Positions 8,876 through 20,200 of a stretch of 64,000 nucleotides of DNA are shown here, piece after piece. The notes beneath the pieces are model-generated. The model was not told the DNA's origin, ran no database searches, and saw only the letters and a list, made by a program, of their open reading frames with translations. The stretch covers positions 16,169 through 80,168 of the forward strand of contig JAKSIJ010000012.1 of the NCBI GenBank assembly GCA_024398875.1, written 5' to 3'. Within the stretch, counting starts at the first letter, position 1, and every line of letters begins with the position of its first letter. A program made the translations under genes and the position numbers. The DNA comes from Fibrobacter sp. Lineage in GTDB: Bacteria; Fibrobacterota; Fibrobacteria; Fibrobacterales; Fibrobacteraceae.

Positions 8876-10276
8876 ATGTTATTAAGAAAACTGCTTTCCG
8901 CTGCATTACCCTTTGGTGTAGCCCTCGGCATGTCCGCTTGTGGCAGCGATGACGCGTCTTCCCCCATAGTCCCACCTGCTCCAGTTCCACCGTCGCCATC
9001 TGTCGGTGATCCGACTCCGACAGTCCCCCCTCCTTCTACACAGACTTATGGTATTTTACCGACGACTGCAAATGCCGTGGTCGCCATGGGTTGGTATGAA
9101 CAGTGGAAAGCCACGTATTTCAAAACCTATCAGGAAGAAGCCTCCAAGTACCCATCTGCGCCTGTGACGATGGACTGGAATGCCGTTTTTGGCCCATATC
9201 TGGCTGCCGGTCTGATGCCTGGCCGCGTTGTATGGGATGCCAATGATGATGCATACTGCCTTATTGAAGGTGCAACCGACAGTTACAAGAAGCGTGGTTG
9301 TACAGTGTCTGAAGGTATTGGTTATGGAATGCTCCTTTCTTACTTCGCTTCGGACTACAATACTCTGAATGCATTGTGGACTTATAACAAGGGCTACCGC
9401 TCTTACCTTGGGACTTCAAACCTGATGCCTTGGAAGATGGGAACCTATTCCTATGAATCGTTGACTTCTGCCGCAAATACATCTTCTGTAACTGATGCAG
9501 ATTTGGATATTGCGACCTCTCTTATCCTTACCTATTATGCAACAGGTGTTGTGGAATACCTCAACGATGCCTTGCTGATTGTCAACGATATGTGGGATAA
9601 GGAAATCAGCCCCACGAAGTTGATTTATTCTGGTGATACTCCTACATGGAAGAGAGAAACCAGTGCTTACAACCTGAGCTATTTCTCTCCCGTAGCACTA
9701 AAGCTCTTCGATATGGTTGACCCGAATCCTGCCCATGATTGGACTGGTGTCCTGAACACCATGTATGATTTCATGTTGGCGGTTCAGGCAGCCGGTACCG
9801 GCGTGTTCCCGGACTGGGTGGATTACACGGGTAAGGCAATCAATCCCAACAACCACAGTGCCGATAAGACTTACTGGATGTTCCACCAGGAATCCGTCCG
9901 TATTCCCTGGCGTATTGCTTGGGACTACTACTGGACCCAGGATCCGCGCGCTGCACAGGTGCTGAATACCTTGAATGCTTTCATTGCGGGTAAGACCGCT
10001 GGTGATCCTGCTAACCTGGAAACGGCTGGTAGGATTCAGTATTCCGCTGTGCCTGGAATGGAAGATGGTCTTCCCAACAAGAATCTTCTTGTTCACTGGC
10101 AGGGTGCATGGTGCTTGACTGGTATGGCTGGCCAGCAGGCATGGCTTGATAATTGTACCGCAATTTTCAATACAAGAACTATTTCCGGTTTCAATTATTT
10201 CCCCCATATTCTGCAGACCATGTATGGTGAATTGCTGAACGGCTTGTTCAAAAAGCCTGCTGCATTGAGCATGTAG
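8876..10276 (+). CDS. Glycoside hydrolase family 8 (endoglucanase-type) lipoprotein
   Basis: Predicted to hydrolyse beta-1,4-glucan or a related polysaccharide at the cell surface. Lipoprotein signal with lipobox GMSAC (Cys22), then a Pro/Ser-rich linker to about residue 60, then one GH8 (alpha/alpha)6 barrel. Glu146 in SEGIGYGMLLS fits the catalytic acid, and TDADLDIATSLIL (Asp207, Asp209) matches the family signature around the second acidic residue. No carbohydrate-binding module or T9SS tail is present, unlike the family 44 enzyme in this window. GH8 also includes xylanases, chitosanases and lichenases, so the exact substrate is open. Flanked on both sides by copies of one repeat. Confidence 0.9.
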   Translation: MLLRKLLSAALPFGVALGMSACGSDDASSPIVPPAPVPPSPSVGDPTPTVPPPSTQTYGILPTTANAVVAMGWYEQWKATYFKTYQEEASKYPSAPVTMDWNAVFGPYLAAGLMPGRVVWDANDDAYCLIEGATDSYKKRGCTVSEGIGYGMLLSYFASDYNTLNALWTYNKGYRSYLGTSNLMPWKMGTYSYESLTSAANTSSVTDADLDIATSLILTYYATGVVEYLNDALLIVNDMWDKEISPTKLIYSGDTPTWKRETSAYNLSYFSPVALKLFDMVDPNPAHDWTGVLNTMYDFMLAVQAAGTGVFPDWVDYTGKAINPNNHSADKTYWMFHQESVRIPWRIAWDYYWTQDPRAAQVLNTLNAFIAGKTAGDPANLETAGRIQYSAVPGMEDGLPNKNLLVHWQGAWCLTGMAGQQAWLDNCTAIFNTRTISGFNYFPHILQTMYGELLNGLFKKPAALSM

Positions 10277-10295
10277 CTTAGGAAATTATTCCTAC

Positions 10296-10322
10296 AAAGG
10301 CCCGGCAGAACGTCGGGCTTTG
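10296..10322 (+). terminator. Rho-independent terminator after the family 8 glucanase gene
   Basis: Stem GCCCGGC / GTCGGGC (one G-U pair) with loop AGAAC, flanked by AAAG and CTTT, 20 nt after the stop codon. Confidence 0.75.
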
Positions 10323-10335
10323 TATATTCTTGCCT

Positions 10336-10509
10336 ATGGATAATGATTCTTTGGCTGTGAATATCGCACAAGCTGATAATAGTATTTCTGCAGGAACTCC
10401 TGAAGTGCAGATGTCTACTGCGGAACGGCTGGACATTTTCATCTCTGTGGGGGCAAAGGATCCATCTGGGGCATTGTTTGACATCTGTGGCAGGGTCTTT
10501 GTAAATTAA
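10336..10509 (+). CDS. Possible 57-residue hypothetical protein or remnant
   Basis: ATG at 10336 opens a frame ending LFDICGRVFVN at a TAA at 10507-10509. No signal peptide or known domain is seen and there is no good ribosome site. Its end lies in the repeated segment shared with the left side of the glucanase gene, where the same amino-acid pattern occurs. It is most likely a decayed copy. Confidence 0.2.
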   Translation: MDNDSLAVNIAQADNSISAGTPEVQMSTAERLDIFISVGAKDPSGALFDICGRVFVN

Positions 10510-10599
10510 TATTTGCAAAGACCCTTGCTGTGGCGCCAACTATCAATGTATCTTGGCAGTTACATCTAGCACGCAATCACCACTCAAAGCTAACAATCT
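10473..10599 (+). repeat. Imperfect direct repeat, copy 2 (right of the family 8 glucanase gene)
   Basis: Partner of 8352-8483, about 75-80% alike by eye. The two copies bracket the glucanase gene and its terminator, about 2.1 kb apart and in the same orientation. Confidence 0.7.
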
Positions 10600-10608
10600 T
10601 GAATGTTT

Positions 10609-10626
10609 AGTGAACGGACGTTCACT
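10609..10626. promoter_or_regulatory. Palindrome AGTGAACGGACGTTCACT, possible repressor operator
   Basis: 8-bp perfect arms around a 2-nt centre; TTTA on the left and TTAAA on the right extend the symmetry imperfectly. The TGAACG-CGTTCA form resembles TetR-family operators. It sits about 65 nt upstream of the -35 of the AIPR gene. No regulator gene is adjacent. Confidence 0.5.
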
Positions 10627-10690
10627 TAAAGTATCTTTTTTGAAACATTTTTTTCAAGATTTGCTATTTTTTATGGTCAAAATAGGGTAA

Positions 10691-10720
10691 TTGAAACTAT
10701 TTTTAGTGACGATATATAAT
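10691..10720 (+). promoter_or_regulatory. Strong candidate promoter of the AIPR gene
   Basis: TTGAAA (10691-10696), 18-nt spacer, consensus TATAAT (10715-10720), in very AT-rich sequence. The ATG lies 17 nt downstream, with a GAGGAAA ribosome site. Confidence 0.65.
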
Positions 10721-10736
10721 ATATACTGAGGAAAAC

Positions 10737-12629
10737 ATGGAACTAACAAAATCGCAGGAACGTCGCCTAGCCTTTGTTGCTAGCCTTTTAAGTTTGAATC
10801 CTAACGATCCTAATGACCGTATCAAGGCCCTCCGGCACCTCAATTTGGACGAATCGGGATGCTTCCACGGCTTCCAATACTCTCAGGGATTCATGGAATT
10901 TTTCATATTCCTCGATGAAGATACTCCTCTTGAAAAGGTTGTGGCTCACCTGAATGCCGATTTGAAGCAGCTCCAGATTGCTGTTTTCCGCACCAGTGAC
11001 CCCACCAATCCGTTCTTCCTTTCCCTCCGTGAAGAAGCTGACCCTTGGGCAGTGAACAAGATTAGCGATGATGAGGAAGAAGAGGACGACGATACTCCGG
11101 CAAGTCGCCCTTACATGGAAACTTTGCAGATTACGGTGCTCCGTACTCGCAGCAGCCGCGATGTGACCGACAGCGAACTGGAACGCACTCTTAAGGATAT
11201 GCGCCGCAAGCTGAACATCTGGAAGAATGATGTGAAGGCCAAGCTCGATATCGTTGCCGAACACGATGACCTTACCAAGGATCTTCGCTCTGCCGATGAC
11301 AAACTTGAAATCGTCATGGGTTCCGAACCCCTCCATTTGACAAGTGATCACGGCGAACTGTTCCTCGGTTTCTGCCCCATTCGCACGATTTTTGACTACC
11401 ATGTGGCTCTTGGCAAACGCCTCAAGACCAAGCACAACATGGCTATCGTCAGCTCCAACATCCGTACCTATCTCGGCAATTTGACCCATACCAACGCCGC
11501 TCTTATCGATGCTTTCCAGACCATGGAACGTAACGACGATGAGAATGTGAATGTGGAAGATTTCCCGTTCCTTCATAATGGTATGACCCTTACAGGCGAT
11601 GACCTCCGTGCCAAGGAACGTGATGGCAAGAAGGTGTTGGTCATTGAACGCCCGAAGATTATTAACGGTGCTCAGAGCTTGTTCACTTATGAAACCTATG
11701 CCAAGAAGAGCAAGAAGCCGGTGAACCCCCAGGTTCTCGTGAAGGTTGTGGTGCCTTATCCTGGTGCCGACAACTTCTTGAACCAGGTGACCATGGCAAA
11801 CAACCGCCAAAACCCGGTGTTCAGCTACCACCTCCGTGCTGCTGACGATTTGCAGTTCTTTATTTGGCAGCGCTATCAGGAAGAAGGCTTCACCTATGTT
11901 TATAAGGATGGCGTCCGACTGAAAGCTCGTACCCGTAAGCTTGAAGTCCGTATGCGTCCGGAACTTGCCAAGACCCTCTTCATGATGGATGGCAAACTCA
12001 GCGAATGCCGCAGTAGCGATTGCATCTTTGATAAGGAAACCCTCTATCAGCGTTGCTTTGGCGCCTTCGTTCGCGTGGCTCCCGATAAGGAAAAGGATTT
12101 CGTTAGGAAGACCATCGCCTTTACGAAGGCATGGCAGCTCCTCAGTCGTCTCCCCATCAAGATTCGCAAGGTTACCCCGGGTAAGGGCGTTTCCATCGAA
12201 GCTAACGATGATAACCCGCTGACAAAGATTACCTTCAATGGCCGCCTGGAAGACAAGTTCATCTTCCGCAGTGCCGTGAAGGACTTGGTTGTGGCTCTTG
12301 CTCTTAAGCACTGGCTCATCTATGGCGATCCTATCCAGGATTTCGAATGGCTTGTTGAAAACGAACTCAACTTCAACGAATCCATCCTCAAGTATGCCTC
12401 CAAGATTTATAACGAAGACTTGAAGGGCATCTTGATTAACGAATTCAAGGACAATCCGGCCTACTACGATACCATCACCACCATCGACAAGGATTCTGGT
12501 GAGTCTGTGGAACGCCGCTTGTGGAAGGGCTTCTCCAACACTGCAACTTATGACAAGATGCTGGAACTTCTGGTGAAGAAGAACTCCTCTTGGAAGAAGT
12601 GCGTGGGCGGTATCGAAGCCTTCATCTAA
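10737..12629 (+). CDS. AIPR-family (abortive infection phage resistance) protein
   Basis: 630 aa, cytosolic, no transmembrane segment. The middle carries the hallmarks of the AIPR family (PF10592): SNIRTYLG near residue 240, FPFLHNGMTL near 275 and PKIINGAQSLF near 308, then a long helical C-terminal half. Lactococcal AbiR-type members are linked to abortive phage infection; the biochemical activity is not established for this one. It stands alone, with its own promoter and terminator and a palindromic site upstream, between a glucanase and a metabolic gene. Such a solitary position fits a defence gene inserted in a housekeeping neighbourhood. GC content and codon use look like the neighbours, so any transfer is not recent. 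Confidence 0.8.
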   Translation: MELTKSQERRLAFVASLLSLNPNDPNDRIKALRHLNLDESGCFHGFQYSQGFMEFFIFLDEDTPLEKVVAHLNADLKQLQIAVFRTSDPTNPFFLSLREEADPWAVNKISDDEEEEDDDTPASRPYMETLQITVLRTRSSRDVTDSELERTLKDMRRKLNIWKNDVKAKLDIVAEHDDLTKDLRSADDKLEIVMGSEPLHLTSDHGELFLGFCPIRTIFDYHVALGKRLKTKHNMAIVSSNIRTYLGNLTHTNAALIDAFQTMERNDDENVNVEDFPFLHNGMTLTGDDLRAKERDGKKVLVIERPKIINGAQSLFTYETYAKKSKKPVNPQVLVKVVVPYPGADNFLNQVTMANNRQNPVFSYHLRAADDLQFFIWQRYQEEGFTYVYKDGVRLKARTRKLEVRMRPELAKTLFMMDGKLSECRSSDCIFDKETLYQRCFGAFVRVAPDKEKDFVRKTIAFTKAWQLLSRLPIKIRKVTPGKGVSIEANDDNPLTKITFNGRLEDKFIFRSAVKDLVVALALKHWLIYGDPIQDFEWLVENELNFNESILKYASKIYNEDLKGILINEFKDNPAYYDTITTIDKDSGESVERRLWKGFSNTATYDKMLELLVKKNSSWKKCVGGIEAFI

Positions 12630-12652
12630 TTCCCATAAGGGAGATTTTATGA

Positions 12653-12690
12653 AAAAGACGGTGGGTTTTCCCTGCCGTCTTTTCTATTTT
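12653..12690 (+). terminator. Rho-independent terminator after the AIPR gene
   Basis: Stem AAAAGACGG / CCGTCTTTT (12653-12661 with 12675-12683), 13-nt loop, followed by a T-rich tail. Confidence 0.85.
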
Positions 12691-12708
12691 TAGGCCTGGT
12701 TAAAGTTT

Positions 12709-14199
12709 ATGCAGAATCAGCCTCACAAAGAAATGGACGAAAGACGCCTGGAACGGCAGCATTCCCTGGGGAAGCTTTCCGTTTGGGAGCGCATCCAGAT
12801 TCTCTTTGATGAAGGGACGTTTGTGGAGGTGGATGATTTTGCGGATGGTCCTGGAAAGTATGCCAAGTTTGGCGATGGGGTGGTGACGGGCTACGGAAAA
12901 ATTAACGGCCGTGCTGCTTATATCTCAGCACAGGATTTTACCATTCGCGGTGGAACTTTGGGTGCGATTCACGCTCAGAAGATTTGCCGCATTATGGATA
13001 TGGCGCTAGCGACAAAGTCGCCTTACATCTCCATTTACGATGGTGGCGGAGCCCGCATTGAAGAAGGCGTTGCCGCATTGGATGCTACGGGCGGTATATT
13101 CCTTCGTCATACGAAAAATTCCGGAGTAATCCCTCAAATTGCTTGCATTCTTGGGCCCTGTGCCGGCGGCGCCTGCTATTCTCCGGCTCTCAGCGACTTT
13201 ATTTTCATGACCGAGAAAACGAGCCAGATGTTTATCACCGGCCCCGCCGTCGTGAAGGAGGTCATCGGGGAGGAAATCTCCATTGAGGATTTAGGCGGGG
13301 CGCGGATTCACGAGGCTACTTCTGGTGTGGCGAGCGTTGTCTATCCCGACGATGCGGCGTGCTTGAAGGGCGTGCGGAATTTGCTCCAGTATTTGCCGCA
13401 GCACTCCGGCGAAAAGCCTGCGGTAGTTGTGGGCGAGGCTGTCGATGCCTCCGCCTCTCTTGAAAAAATCGTTCCTGCGAAGCCGAAGACGGCTTATGAT
13501 GTGCGAGATGTCATTACGGCTTTTGCAGATAAAGGAAGTTTTTTTGAAATCCAGAAGAATTTCGCCAAGAATGTGGTAGTGGGGCTTTTGCGTTTGGATG
13601 GCTCGGTTGTTGGCGTTGTAGCCAATCAGCCGAACTGGATGGCTGGTGCTCTAGATGTGGACGCTTCGGATAAGGCTGCCCGATTTGTCCGTTTTTGCGA
13701 TGGGTTCAACATACCACTCCTATCTTTGGTAGATGTTCCGGGCTATATGCCGGGAAGCAAGCAGGAACAACTGGGAATCATTCGGCACGGGGCAAAACTC
13801 CTCTACGCTTTCTCCGAGGCACAAGTGCCGAAAGTGACTCTCGTGATGCGTAAGGCTTTCGGTGGGGCGTATGTTGCAATGAACAGCAAGAATATCGGGG
13901 CGGATTACGTTTATGCCTGGCCTATGGCGCAGATTGCGGTCATGGGTGCCGAGGGTGCCGTTCGCATTCTCTACAAGAAGGATCTGAAAGCGGCTGCCCA
14001 GCCGGAGAAATTCTTGCAAGAAAAAACGCGTGTGTATGAGGACAAATATCTGAATCCGCGGGCGGGCGTTGCTAATGGTACTATCGACGAAATCATTCCT
14101 ATATCCACTACCCGTGAGCGGCTTTCTAGGGCCTTTGAATCCTTGAGTGGAAGGGCTTCTTCCAAGGGCGAAAAATCCCATGGAAATATTCCCCTTTAA
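12709..14199 (+). CDS. Acyl-CoA carboxylase/decarboxylase carboxyltransferase subunit (propionyl-/methylmalonyl-CoA type)
   Basis: 496 aa of the PF01039 carboxyltransferase family, which moves CO2 between biotin and acyl-CoA. Both crotonase-like halves are present: YDGGGARIEEGV with GPCAGGACYSPALSDF in the N-terminal half, and KAFGGAYVAMNSKNIGADY with WPMAQIAVMGAEGAV in the C-terminal half. The family includes propionyl-CoA carboxylase beta and methylmalonyl-CoA decarboxylase alpha (MmdA), which sequence alone cannot separate here. No biotin carrier or biotin carboxylase is adjacent; a PycB/OadA-type carboxyltransferase lies 20 kb away, and the two might share carriers in succinate/propionate metabolism (inference). 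It starts 19 nt after the AIPR terminator. Confidence 0.85.
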   Translation: MQNQPHKEMDERRLERQHSLGKLSVWERIQILFDEGTFVEVDDFADGPGKYAKFGDGVVTGYGKINGRAAYISAQDFTIRGGTLGAIHAQKICRIMDMALATKSPYISIYDGGGARIEEGVAALDATGGIFLRHTKNSGVIPQIACILGPCAGGACYSPALSDFIFMTEKTSQMFITGPAVVKEVIGEEISIEDLGGARIHEATSGVASVVYPDDAACLKGVRNLLQYLPQHSGEKPAVVVGEAVDASASLEKIVPAKPKTAYDVRDVITAFADKGSFFEIQKNFAKNVVVGLLRLDGSVVGVVANQPNWMAGALDVDASDKAARFVRFCDGFNIPLLSLVDVPGYMPGSKQEQLGIIRHGAKLLYAFSEAQVPKVTLVMRKAFGGAYVAMNSKNIGADYVYAWPMAQIAVMGAEGAVRILYKKDLKAAAQPEKFLQEKTRVYEDKYLNPRAGVANGTIDEIIPISTTRERLSRAFESLSGRASSKGEKSHGNIPL

Positions 14200-14239
14200 A
14201 TGGGAAAAATCCCCATTTTGGGGTTCTTAATTTTGTATT

Positions 14240-17200
14240 TTGTGCCTATTGTTTTTAAGGTTCTCACATAGGACCCGTTTTGGGCGTATTGCGTTTTGCC
14301 TGGTTCTCTCCCTGGCAACCTCTTTGACATGGTCTCAAGAGGGTTCCGATGCGTCCAAACCGCCGGAATATCCTGCTGGTGGAGAACCTACGACCCATGA
14401 TCCGGCAGAGACGGAATGGCAGCCTACCTACCAGTACATGGAATTGCCTCCTTCCGCAACGCCGTTAAACAACATGTTGCCTTTTGGAGGCATTGGCGCC
14501 TCGCCGCGGTTGATGAAAACCACCAAGGGACAGGCATATACTCACGACATTGATATGGCAACCCGTGAACTGGACGTGAGCGAGAAGCGGGTGAATGGAA
14601 TTTCCAGAGATACCACTACGGTGTGGACTGCGCACTACCCCGAATTGGCGGATTATGTGTCTGACATGTATGATGTTGGTCGGAAGAATTTGTGGTTGAA
14701 CGGATTGGTTGGACAACGGGACGCTGGTTATGAAGCTCCAGAAATGGGTTCCATGTTTGATATCTCTGTGCCTGTTCCCATGCCTGCATGGATGAAAGAT
14801 TTTGGTTTTGATAAGCCGAAACTCATGCTCCAGGGAACCATGGATATTCGTTTGAAGGGGTATGGTGAAAAGGACGATGCGGAAGGAAGTACTAATACTA
14901 GCCTGGTCCCGTCGCTTTCTTTGACATACGATCCCAGTTTCATGGTGAAGGGAAAGATTGGCCCTTACATCACGGTAGAAATCAACAACGTGGAAAGTGG
15001 CCTTGGCATCCAGAACCAGGTTCGCGTGGTTTATGAGGAATCCTATAAGGATGAATTTGAAGATTACATTTTGCAGCGCGTTGAAGCGGGTACTACCTCT
15101 CTTTCTTTGACGGGTACGGAACTGACGGGTTATTCCGAAAATCACCAGGGATTGTTTGGTATCAAAGCAGAGTGGAAACTCGGAGATTGGCGCCTTACCA
15201 CTATAGCCTCGCAGGATGGCGGCAGCCAGGAAGAGTACACCATTAACGCTAGCGAAACTACTACAGAGTACCAGATTCTGGATAAGCAGTTCGTGGCCTA
15301 CCGCTATTACTTCTTGAATCACGATGCGCGAGACAATTACATCAATGCTGCGATTGCGGGCCGCACTACTTCCAGTTATCCGGCAACCAATCTGAAATTG
15401 TACAAACGCAGTGCCATGAATATCTCCAAGGATGTCATTGACAATCTGACGGTAGTGTATGTGACTCGAAGTGGAAAACGCATTGAGAAGAAAGTGGAAC
15501 GGATGGTGGAGATTCCATCTTCGGATTATGTTTACGATTCCAAGACGGGTATTCTTAAAGTCAATGGAGTGAACCGTAATACGCTTCTTGCCGCAAGTTG
15601 GAGTAATGATGGCACGGGGCGCACGGGAACTACGATTCGTGATGGCTCCAAGGTGGTGCTTATTCAGTGGGATGCAACGCTTTCAGAACTTACAGATATC
15701 GATAAGCTAATGCTTCGCAATGTGTATGCGGTGGGAATATCCGATGGTGCTTCCAGCAGTTTTGTGTTGCGGATGAAGAACAAGTCTGGAACGACGGGAA
15801 CCTTCCTGAAGGATTTGGGTGTGGCGGATTCAACCACGGGTGTTCCGTTGGTCAATGACGCTTCCATATTCAAGAAGGATGCTAGCGGAAATTATACCGG
15901 TGAAATGTGGCTTCCTTGTAAGCCCATGAAGGAGTACGATGGCCCGCGGGCTGCGGAGCGGGCTCGTGAAAACTGTTTGGAGCCCTTGCGCCTTTTGGAT
16001 TCCACTGGAGCGATGGCCCAGATGTATACGCTCCCTGTGTACAACTTGGGACGATTCACTAGCCGCTTCTACTTTGAGTCTGTGGGCAAACGCCGTAATT
16101 CTGTCATTAGCGTTCGTGACCCGAGTTCCAGCTATTCTGTAAGTGCTGGTTCTTGTATGGATATTTCTCCGGGTACCGAAAAGTTGACTGCAGGTTCCAC
16201 GGTTCTTGTTCGCGGTACAGACTATGAGGTGAACTATGAATTGGGTCAGATTGAACTTTTGAGTGAGCGTGCACTAGACCCGAATAAGGAAATTAAGGTC
16301 ACATTTGAGTGTGAGCCACTATTTGAAATAGACAACAAATTGCTGTTGGGTGCTCGTGCGGAATTACCTTTGGAACGGTATGGCTTTGGCTCTGGTTCTT
16401 TGTTTGGCGTTACCGCTTTGTACAAGAGCCAGAGCACTACTGCAAAAACGCCCACCCTAGGAAACGAACCTTTCTCCAGCGTCCTTTGGGGAATGAACCT
16501 TCGTTTGCAAGATACGGTACAGGTACTGACGGATTTGGTGAACGCTATCCCTGGGATTGAAACCAATGCCAAGTCCAATTGGCGCTTTGAAGCGGAATTT
16601 GCCGCAAGCCATCACAACGCTAATACCAGCGATGACAATGAAGCTTTGGTGGAAGACTTTGAGACATCAGTGACGGGCTTGAACTATCCGCTTTCTAGGT
16701 TATCCTGGTATCCGGCATCGCCTCCTGGCGGTGTAGCCTCCAACCTTCCGACGTACATTCCGGATCAGGACTTCCGCCATAAGGGTGAATTCATTTGGCA
16801 TAGCAACAATACGGAGCTGTACAAGTACATCTATCCCAGCGTTGGGAACTCCGATGTGGATAATCAGCATTTGACGGTGCTGAAGATGACTTTGCGGGCG
16901 AACGATAATCTGGTAGGGAATTCCTGGGGCGGCATTATGCGGCCCAATAGTTCCTACTATCAGGATTTGAGTGACATGAAGTACATTGAGATTGTTGCTC
17001 GCGGTAATGTGGGCTCCGTCTTCATTGATTTAGGTTTGGTGAGTGAAGATATTTCCATTAACGGTGCTGAACCCAATGGAACCTACGATGGCGAAAATGA
17101 TTTGGGCACCACTACGGCGTTGCATGATAAAGGTATTGATGGACTTTCTGGTAGCGATGAAGTCAGGACGGTTTGGGATTGTCGTATTTCGGGATGTGTG

Positions 17201-20200
17201 TCTTCTAAGGTTTCTACGCTGAATTCAGACGCTTCCACCATGGATATCGCCCAGGACAACTATGACGATGATTTGGAAGATGAAAGCGACCCTCCTGTAA
17301 ATATCAACGGTACCGAAAACAACTCTGGTGAACGGGCATACGATACAGAAGATATCAATCGCAATGGCTCTCTGGACACGGATATCAGCTTCGTTCGTTA
17401 TCGCATTGATTTGTCTGATACGGATCCCGCTAATTTTGAGGAATTGAAAAATGGTTGGCGCAAGTGGCGTATTCCATTGAATCAGTACGACACTATTGTT
17501 TCTCCCACAGGCGGCGATTATAAATCCATTTTGGCGGAGGCCTTGTTTACACGCGTTTGGGTGGGCAGGTTGAATCCAGGTGTGGCTGAGGCAAAAGTCC
17601 AGATTGTGGATTTGGCTGTTGTAGGAAACTCCTGGGAAGAGACGACCGTTGCAGACCTGTACAAGACCAGTTCTACGGAAAATTCCCAGATTGTAGAAGT
17701 CAATGGTTCTCCTGTGGAAGTGACGGAATCTGTGGACACCCGCGATACAAGTTACATCAAGGTTTCTACCATCAACAATCGTGAGAACTCCAATCAATAC
17801 ACAAAATCTCCCAACATCAAGACAGAACGAGATACAGATACAAATGCTCCGTTGAAAGAAACAGCCTTGGTGTTGGATTACCAGAACATGTCTCCGGGTC
17901 AGGAAGTGGGAGTGACTCGTATTTTTGAAACGGACGTGAAGGACCTTTCTTCTTACAAGTCTGTGAAGATGGAAATTCACTATCAGACAGAAGCGTCCAA
18001 GGTTCCGGTGCGTTTTGCAATTCAGTTTGGTGAAGGCTCTCTGGATGGCTCCAGCGATTACTACGAATGGAGTTTCCGTCCGGTAAAATACGAATGTACG
18101 GCCACTGAACGCACGCAGGATTGCCATGAACACAACTGGCTAGACAATGCCTTTGCCATGAATATTTCGGACTTCTCCGATATGAAGCGTGGTCGCCATC
18201 CTCCCTTTGTGGAGCCTGTGGTAAAGAATTTGGGCGGTGATAGGGAGGAACAAATCAAGTTGGTGGGTAACCCTTCCGTCACGAATATCGACTGGATGCG
18301 TTTTGTGATTATTGCGGACTCCTCCGCAGACCCTTCAGATTTGGAAGGAACCTTCTGGATAGATGACTTCAGACTTTCGGACATGGATACAGAATGGGGC
18401 TATGCCGCCAGAACTTCTGCTCAGGTTGATTTTGCGGATTTTATTTCACTTTCTGGTGCAATTCGCTATCAAGATGGTGACTTTGCAACGCTTTCTACAA
18501 CGGGAGGGTCTCCAAAGCCTAAAGTTTCTGATGCTGCCTCCCAATTGGACATCTCTGGCGATATCAATATCAGTTTGAACAAGTTCTTGAATGACAGCCT
18601 TGGATTCCATATCCCGGTGAACATTGGCTACAACAGCACCACAAAGCGCCCCTACATGAAGCCTACGGATGACTTGCTTTTGAAAAAGAGCAGTTTTGGC
18701 GATTTGACGAAGGATATGTTCCAGAATGAACTTTCGGTGACGGAAGATGATGAGGAAGAGGAGTTGCGTGCGGATGCCGAGTCCAAGGGCTATGAATCCT
18801 ATGTTCGGGAGAAGAGTTTTAGTATCAGTTATAGCAAGGATTACAAGGCGGCGGAATCCAAGATAGGGGAGATTGCTTCCCAGATTTTGCTGGAGCGCCC
18901 GGCTATCAGTTATTCTTACAATGAATCGGAAGGCCGCGCTACCACAAGCGCTGATTCCACCTATTCTTACCACACGGTTCTGGAATATAAGTTGGGAACC
19001 TTCAGCATGTTCAAATTAAAGCCCATGGAGGGCTTGAATAAATATGACAACGTCTTTGCGAAAAATTACGCCAAGGTGGAATTTGAACCCTGGCCTCAGA
19101 CCTTTGATTTGACGCTTTTTGATTTCAACTATGTGCGGTATGTGGATCAGGATAGAGACCCGGACTTTGTGGAGCCTCAGGTGGATAAGGTGGTAACCTA
19201 CACTGCAGATTTGAATCACAAATTGAATATGCGCTGGAACATTCTTTCCTTCCTCTCTACGAGCTATAGCTTGAATATCTCTCGTGATATGTATGGTGGT
19301 GGCGATAGGGAAGGCTTTGTGAAGGAGAACTTCTTTACCTCCAAGGAAGGCGGCCTCTTTGCCAGCGATTACATCTTTGATTACGACCATACGGACAGAA
19401 AAGTCTATGTGTCACGAGATAGTGTGGTAGTGATTCCTTATGATACCATCCCCAGAGTGGGTGAAGATGGAAGGGAACTTGCCATTGATATGCAGAACCC
19501 CAACTCTTATGAAATTCTGTATGATACCACAGGCTTCTATAAAGTGGATAGCGTGGGTCACCGTGAATATGGTCGCTCTTATGGTATTCTTCGCAACGAG
19601 CGGAGCCGTAGTCAACAGTTCAAGATTGGTTTCAATCCTCTCATCATTCCCTTCATTCCCTTCAACACCACCTTTACTTCGGATTTTAATCAGCAGAAGA
19701 CGATTCCCGATGACTTCGATTTTTATGATGAAACCAGCATTGAGAAAAACTACTGGACGATTTCCCAAACGAACCGCTTTGAATTCTCTCCAACTTTCAG
19801 AATTATTGATTTCTTGAATATGTTCGGTAAGGATAATGGTGCCTCTCGGGCCGTACAGAAGATTAAGTGGAGTGAAATTCGCTTTAGTTGGAATGCCAGC
19901 ACGAATACGGTGGGCGAAAACTTCACACTTGCCCAACTCAATGAAGAACAGCATGTGACGCCGTTACAGTATTATCTCTATGGTCTTGGCTTAGGGAATG
20001 GTTATCGCAATCGGGGCTTATGGAACATTGTTTCTGGCGATATGGGACTTACGGAGCGCAGTGATTTTGAACAGTTTGCGGAATACCGCAATCGTCATGT
20101 GGATACCTTAGTCTATCAGGGTAATTTTACGCATTCTGTATCGAGACAACTGCAGATGGGGACTGGAATAACGCTTCCCTTCTGGGATATTGGCATTACA

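Noticed and set aside
10788..12311. Open frame of 507 codons antisense to the AIPR gene
   Set aside because: Composition is that of a reversed coding strand, and the + strand frame has family motifs, promoter and terminator.
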